DNA of 64,000 nt from Desulfotruncus arcticus DSM 17038 (lineage in GTDB: Bacteria; Bacillota; Desulfotomaculia; Desulfotomaculales; Desulfallaceae): NCBI RefSeq assembly GCF_900113335.1, contig NZ_FOOX01000001.1, positions 62,001-126,000 of the forward strand, written 5' to 3'. Each line of letters begins with the position of its first letter. The first letter of the stretch is position 1. The notes under the pieces are model-generated. The model did not search any database. It saw nothing but the letters and a program-made list of their open reading frames with translations, and was not told the DNA's origin. The translations under genes were made by a program, and so were the position numbers. This document shows positions 60,953-64,000 of this stretch, in pieces.

Positions 60953-62050
60953 TTGATAGTGACCTATCCCCACATGGGTTATATGTGGATATGTGTTAAA
61001 GCTATGCTTGAATACCTGGGAGTGGAAGTTGCCCTTCCGCCGCCCACCACTAAAAAAACACTTCTGCTGGGGGTTAAACACGGGCCCGAGTTTGCCTGTA
61101 TGCCGTTAAAACTGAATTTGGGCAATTTTATGGAAGCAGCGGAATTGGGTGCCGATACCATGGTGATGGCCGGGGGCTGCGGTCCCTGCAGATTTGGCTA
61201 TTACGCGCAGGTGGAGCACGCAATTTTGCAGGATCTGGGCTACCGGTATGATTTAGTGGTCCTTGAACCGCCTGAAAAGCACATTGGCGAACTGCTGGGC
61301 AAGATCAGGCATATTACCGGCAACAGCTCCTGGCGGCAAGTCGTTAAAGGAATCAATTTTGGTTATAAGAAAGCCCAGGCAGTGGATGAGTTGGAGCAAA
61401 TGGCCCACTATGCCAGGCCGCGCGAAATCTTACGGGGCGCAACCGACCGTGCTTTTAAAACCGCACTGGCGGAAATTGTCGCGGTACGGCAGCCGGAAGA
61501 ACTGCCGGTAGCCGCAGAGCGGGCTATGGCAATAATGCAAAGTATTAAGCTTGATGAACACAGACAGGTTGTCCGGATAGGCATTGTTGGTGAAATATAT
61601 ACTTTGCTGGAGCCGTTTGCCAATATGGATATAGAGAAAAAACTCGGGGAAATGGGTGTGGAGGTCGACCGGTCCATTTTTTTAAGCGAATGGATTAATG
61701 ATCACCTGTTTATGGGCTTTGGCCGCAATGTTCGTTCCAGCAAGGAGGCCCTGCAAAAAGCGGTTGCTTATCTGGGCCATTTTGTCGGCGGGCACGGCCT
61801 GGAAACAGTGGGCAATACAATTTTATACGCTGAAAAAGGTTATGACGGGGTGTTGCAGGTGCTTCCGTTTACTTGTATGCCAGAAATTGTAGCTCAAAGC
61901 ATCCTGCCCCGGATAAGTGATGATATGGGTATACCGGTGATGACGCTCATTGTTGATGAACAGTCCGGTGAGGCGGGATTGGTGACAAGATTGGAAGCAT
62001 TTGTGGATTTGCTGACGAGAAAAAAACAACTTAGGGAGGGCCTGGCCTGA
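60953..62050 (+). CDS. Acyl-CoA dehydratase activase-related protein, gene 2
   Basis: The protein has 365 residues, with N-terminal VTYPHMGYMWICVKAMLEYLGVEVALPPPTTKKTLLLG, Cys-rich FACMPLKLNLGNF and MAGGCGPCRFGYYAQVEHAIL, and C-terminal VDEQSGEAGLVTRLEAFVDLL, the same end motif as gene 1. The two proteins therefore look like related halves of the large activase-associated protein of other anaerobes. The start is TTG. Confidence 0.72.
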   Translation: MIVTYPHMGYMWICVKAMLEYLGVEVALPPPTTKKTLLLGVKHGPEFACMPLKLNLGNFMEAAELGADTMVMAGGCGPCRFGYYAQVEHAILQDLGYRYDLVVLEPPEKHIGELLGKIRHITGNSSWRQVVKGINFGYKKAQAVDELEQMAHYARPREILRGATDRAFKTALAEIVAVRQPEELPVAAERAMAIMQSIKLDEHRQVVRIGIVGEIYTLLEPFANMDIEKKLGEMGVEVDRSIFLSEWINDHLFMGFGRNVRSSKEALQKAVAYLGHFVGGHGLETVGNTILYAEKGYDGVLQVLPFTCMPEIVAQSILPRISDDMGIPVMTLIVDEQSGEAGLVTRLEAFVDLLTRKKQLREGLA

Positions 62051-62052
62051 TC

Positions 62053-63027
62053 ATGTACGGATATCTTGGAATTGATGTCGGTTCGGTTAGCACAAATCTT
62101 GTGATGATGGGAGAAGACGGCACAGTCAAACACAGTATCTACCTGCGCACCAGGGGCAAGCCGATTGAAGCTGTGCAGACAGGTCTGAAAATGATGAAAA
62201 TTGCCCTGCCGTCTAAAATTAAAGTGGCCGGAGTAGGCACGACCGGCAGCGGCAGGCACCTGGCCGGGGTAATAACCGGCGCGGATATTGTTAAAAATGA
62301 AATTACAACCCATGCCATCGCTGCCTCCAATGTAGTCCCGGGAGTTCAAACCATTCTGGAAATCGGGGGCCAGGATTCCAAAATCATTGTTTTACGCAAT
62401 GGTGTTGTCGCCGATTTCGCCATGAATACCGTTTGTGCCGCGGGAACCGGATCTTTTCTGGACCAGCAGGCCTCCCGGTTGAATATCGACATAGAGGAGT
62501 TTGGCCCGCTGGCGCTGCAAGCCAAGGTGCCGGTGCGGATTGCCGGACGCTGCGCCGTCTTTGCCGAGAGCGATATGATCCATAAGCAGCAGATGGGTTA
62601 TAATGTGGAGGATATACTGGCCGGGCTGTGTGAGGCGCTGGTGCGCAATTATCTAAATAATGTGGGTAAAGGCAAGGAAATCCTTGCCCCGGTAGTATTT
62701 CAAGGCGGAGTGGCGGCTAACTCCGGTATGAAGTGGGCCTTTGAAAAGTCGCTGGAAACGGAAGTCATTATCCCGCCGTATTTCAATGTTATGGGAGCCC
62801 TGGGGGCGGCGCTGCTGGCACGTGAGGCAACTTCCCGCAAAAATACTGATTTTTACGGGTTTGAAGTCGCCGATAAAGATTTTAAGGCTGGCGGCTTTGC
62901 CTGCGACGGTTGTCCCAATGTTTGTGAAGTCGTGGAAATAACCGAATCAGAAAAAGTTATTGCCCGCTGGGGTGACCGCTGCGGCCGGTGGAGTAATGTG
63001 CTGGAACAAAGTGAAAAAATTAGTTAG
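62053..63027 (+). CDS. Acyl-CoA dehydratase activase (HgdC/BadF-type ATPase)
   Basis: The protein has 324 residues. ASKHA fold: GIDVGSVSTNLVMM (phosphate loop), GTTGSGRHLAG, LEIGGQDSK, FQGGVAANSGM. The two Cys that hold the shared [4Fe-4S] are in NTVCAAGTGSFLDQQASRL and IAGRCAVFAESDM. It has an additional C-terminal Cys cluster (CDGCPNVCEVVEI ... RCGRW). HgdC-type ATPases inject one electron into a partner at the cost of ATP. The partner is probably genes 1 and 2. Confidence 0.85.
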   Translation: MYGYLGIDVGSVSTNLVMMGEDGTVKHSIYLRTRGKPIEAVQTGLKMMKIALPSKIKVAGVGTTGSGRHLAGVITGADIVKNEITTHAIAASNVVPGVQTILEIGGQDSKIIVLRNGVVADFAMNTVCAAGTGSFLDQQASRLNIDIEEFGPLALQAKVPVRIAGRCAVFAESDMIHKQQMGYNVEDILAGLCEALVRNYLNNVGKGKEILAPVVFQGGVAANSGMKWAFEKSLETEVIIPPYFNVMGALGAALLAREATSRKNTDFYGFEVADKDFKAGGFACDGCPNVCEVVEITESEKVIARWGDRCGRWSNVLEQSEKIS

Positions 63028-63046
63028 CGCGCTATTGCATAAAGAT

Positions 63047-63074
63047 TTGACCTAGTCTACAATGGTTTTATATT
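63047..63074 (+). promoter_or_regulatory. Candidate sigma-A promoter of the TrpB2-type gene
   Basis: TTGACC and TATATT with a 16-base spacer, 34 bases upstream of the ATG. No tryptophan leader or T-box is visible. Confidence 0.5.
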
Positions 63075-63108
63075 TTTTAAACCTGAGTAGAGAGGAGTCT
63101 GAGTAAAG

Positions 63109-64000
63109 ATGAGTAGTGATGTAAAAATTCTACTTTCTGAAAAAGAAATGCCCGAAAAATGGTATAATATCATGGCGGACATGCCTAATTTGCCGAAACC
63201 GCCGCTAAATCCTGCAACGAAGGAACCGGTGGGACCGGAGGATCTTTCGGCGATATTTCCCATGGAGTTGATTAAGCAGGAGGTCAGCCAGGAACGCTGG
63301 ATTGAAATACCCGACGAAGTGCGCGAAATATACAAGCTGTGGCGTCCTTCACCCCTGTACAGGGCCAGGCGTCTGGAAAAAGCGCTGGATACTCCGGCTA
63401 AAATTTACTATAAATATGAGGGCGCCAGCCCTCCGGGCAGCCACAAGTTGAATACAGCTCTACCCCAAGCCTATTATAATAAGCAAGAAGGAATTACCAA
63501 GCTAACCACAGAAACCGGTGCAGGTCAGTGGGGCATGGCTTTAAGTCAGGCCTGTAATTTTTTCAATATGGAATGCAAGGTTTTCATGGTTAAGGTAAGT
63601 TACCAGCAAAAACCATATCGCCGTTCAGTAATGCAAATTTTTGGATCGTCTGTTTTCCCCAGTCCCAGTACTGAAACTGAATCAGGGCGTAAACTGCTGG
63701 CAGCCGATCCCGATTCACCGGGCAGCCTGGGTATTGCTATCAGTGAGGCAGTGGAGATTGCCGCTCAGCGTGACGATACCAACTATGCCCTGGGCAGCGT
63801 GTTAAACCATGTTTTGATTCACCAGTCTGTTATTGGTCTTGAAGCCAAGGAGCAAATGGCCAAGGCCGGGGATTATCCTGACATTGTAATTGCCTGCTGC
63901 GGCGGAGGCAGCAACTTTGGCGGCATGGCTTTCCCCTTCATTCATGATAAAATTGTAAATGGTGCCAAGACAAGGTTTATAGCGGTAGAGCCTTCGGCCT
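63109..64000 (+). CDS. TrpB-like tryptophan synthase beta subunit (TrpB2), 3' end cut by the window
   Basis: The frame runs open to the window end, with 297 residues visible. [19 protein letters not shown] lysine in [30 protein letters not shown] and [15 protein letters not shown] are signatures of the TrpB2 subfamily. The long N-terminal extension (about 80 residues before the PLP region) separates TrpB2 from TrpB1. It condenses indole with serine, or salvages indole, as a PLP enzyme. The ATG follows GAGAGGAGT. No trpA is visible. Confidence 0.9.
   Translation, partial: MSSDVKILLSEKEMPEKWYNIMADMPNLPKPPLNPATKEPVGPEDLSAIFPMELIKQEVSQERWIEIPDEVREIYKLWRPSPLYRARRLEKALDTPAKIYYKYEGASPPGSHKLNTALPQAYYNKQEGITKLTTETGAGQWGMALSQACNFFNMECKVFMVKVSYQQKPYRRSVMQIFGSSVFPSPSTETESGRKLLAADPDSPGSLGIAISEAVEIAAQRDDTNYALGSVLNHVLIHQSVIGLEAKEQMAKAGDYPDIVIACCGGGSNFGGMAFPFIHDKIVNGAKTRFIAVEPSA

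Noticed and set aside
63028-63108. T-box or tryptophan leader before the TrpB2-type gene
   Set aside because: The 81-base gap holds a simple promoter and a ribosome site, with no T-box motif, leader peptide or terminator pair.
1-64000. tRNA, rRNA, prophage or a transposase gene
   Set aside because: No cloverleaf, rRNA segment, phage gene or transposase domain was recognised; all mobile signals are small non-coding repeats.

Overview
This window comes from an anaerobic, spore-forming Firmicute. The gene order and content point to the Desulfotomaculia (Pelotomaculum/Desulfotomaculum-like). Evidence is the large set of sporulation genes (spoIIIAA-AH, spoIVB, spo0A, spoIIM, spoIIAA-AB-sigF, spoVAE-AF), anaerobic redox enzymes (NfnAB, a four-subunit 2-oxoacid:ferredoxin oxidoreductase, 2-hydroxyacyl-CoA dehydratase activase relatives), many TTG/GTG starts with strong GGAGG sites, and an OLE RNA with its partner OapA. 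The genus is an inference; no rRNA gene is present.

Layout. 1-2.7 kb: end of a MacA-type adaptor, a MacB/FtsX permease and a TolC-like protein. 2.7-10.7 kb: DUF3243 protein, a YabG-N-terminus-like mini-protein, TldE/PmbA, aroQ, Xaa-Pro peptidase, efp, a zinc-ribbon protein, a CoA-disulfide-reductase/rhodanese protein, and a reverse-strand DUF2283 protein with a frameshifted partner. 10.7-38.7 kb is the conserved chromosomal block known from Bacillus (aroQ-yqhT-efp-spoIIIA-accB-accC-asp23-nusB-folD-xseA-xseB-ispA-dxs-tlyA-argR-recN-spoIVB-spo0A). Local additions are nfnAB, fchA, nadK, mnmM and, between ispA and dxs, the OLE RNA and oapA. 38.9-43.2 kb: SteA/SteB-like proteins, two glycosyltransferases and a P-loop protein. 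43.3-49.4 kb: korDABC, a PepT-like peptidase, DUF3866 and a ComB-like protein. 49.4-57.3 kb: the second conserved sporulation block (spoIIM, small membrane gene, xerD, deoB, pdp, dacF, spoIIA operon) and a dodecin. 57.5-64 kb: spoVAE-spoVAF, a three-gene activase-type cluster, and the start of a TrpB2-type gene cut by the window edge.

The most unusual content is non-coding. (i) An OLE RNA of about 600 nt has a sigma-A-type promoter, a 10-bp stem joining its ends, and a 36-nt perfect palindrome. (ii) A dispersed element of about 125 bp with two hairpins occurs four times (8.0, 19.6, 32.1, 57.4 kb). Its hairpin sequences change in a compensatory way while the linker between them is invariant. 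One copy carries two nested REP-like palindromes, and another looks like a deletion derivative of that arrangement. (iii) Ten loci carry a second repeat, made of 7-bp units (TCAGGAG/CTCCTGA type) as inverted arms around a degenerate core. These lie between genes and even inside the spoIIIA and spoIIA operons. (iv) REP-like GGGGACA palindromes recur.

Other points of note: a carboxyltransferase fused in frame to a biotin carrier with an internal ribosome site, a CTG start that completes SpoIVB, and several genes whose 3' ends are formed by repeat DNA (recN, tlyA, a small yqzK-position gene). No tRNA, rRNA, CRISPR array, transposase gene or prophage was seen.
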